A stretch of 64,000 nucleotides of DNA from CAWKMN01 sp963850765. Lineage in GTDB: Bacteria > Chloroflexota > Anaerolineae > Aggregatilineales > Aggregatilineaceae. A program made the translations under genes and the position numbers. Positions 63,878-64,000 of the stretch are shown in pieces. Every line of letters begins with the position of its first letter. Position 1 is the stretch's first letter. The stretch spans positions 496,001 to 560,000 of the forward strand of contig CAWKMN010000006.1 in NCBI GenBank assembly GCA_963850765.1. Reading direction: 5' to 3'. The notes under the pieces are model-generated. The model was not told the origin of the DNA, made no database searches, and saw only the letters and a list, made by a program, of their open reading frames with translations.

Positions 63878-64000
63878 AGAGTTTTGCTCTCAGTATACCA
63901 TCATCCCACGGACTCAAAAACAAGATGATCCTTTGCCGGGGGACGATCAACATGGTGGATAACCGTGCAAACGACATAGCATTTTAGGCTTACACAGAAC

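Overview
The window is a GC-rich bacterial segment with no rRNA, tRNA, CRISPR array or complete insertion sequence that I can see. It is almost entirely a chain of catabolic gene clusters: importers, dehydrogenases, lyases and their regulators. The mix suggests a heterotrophic member of the Chloroflexota (Anaerolineae-like). The hints are many ribose/rhamnose-type and oligopeptide-type importers, several uroporphyrinogen-decarboxylase-like (UroD) proteins in sugar operons, a TIR-WD40 membrane protein with a Thr/Pro-rich tail, a stand-alone RRM protein, and short GC-rich inverted repeats between genes. The taxon is an inference from gene content only.

Layout. 1-459: end of a formylglycine-generating-enzyme-like gene. 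501-3333 (-): oxidoreductase, aspartoacylase-like and SDR genes, divergent from 3538-13273 (+): an oligopeptide-type importer (binding protein frameshifted, two permeases), a 2-hydroxyacid dehydrogenase, a nitroreductase, a second aspartoacylase-like protein, a DHDPS-family aldolase/lyase, an SDR and a frameshifted FAD amine oxidase. 13473-16901: TIR-transmembrane-WD40 protein. 17245-19154 (-): SDR and a LacI repressor. 19398-30257 (+): ribose-type importer, isochorismatase-like and nitrilase-like hydrolases, two enolase-superfamily enzymes, an RraA-family protein and a UroD-like protein, probably under the LacI repressor through two matching operators. 30499-38297 (+): LuxR-type AAA regulator, two methyltransferases, a kinase-like phosphotransferase and a catalase.

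38565-54454 (-) reads as one long, tightly packed run. It starts with a GntR/FCD regulator and continues with a fumarase/aspartase-superfamily lyase, an amidohydrolase, a Gfo/Idh oxidoreductase, an SDR, a TIM-barrel isomerase, four UroD-like proteins, an L-rhamnose mutarotase, a carbohydrate importer (binding protein and two permeases) and a C69 dipeptidase. Divergent from it, 54575-58031 (+) encodes a small tautomerase and E2, E1alpha and E1beta of a 2-oxo acid dehydrogenase, with no E3. A 20-bp perfect AT-rich palindrome lies between the two. 58121-58477 (-) is an RRM protein with a clear intrinsic terminator. 58982-63817 (-) is a complete rhamnose-type importer.

Working together, the clusters look able to import sugars, sugar acids or acylated derivatives, oxidise and dehydrate them, and cleave the 2-keto acids formed, feeding pyruvate or 2-oxo acids to the dehydrogenase. 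No substrate can be read from the sequence. Three genes carry apparent single-base frameshifts (near 4168, 10068 and 12105), which may be sequencing errors. The most intriguing unexplained content is the set of five UroD-like proteins with differing metal-ligand motifs and no corrinoid protein nearby.
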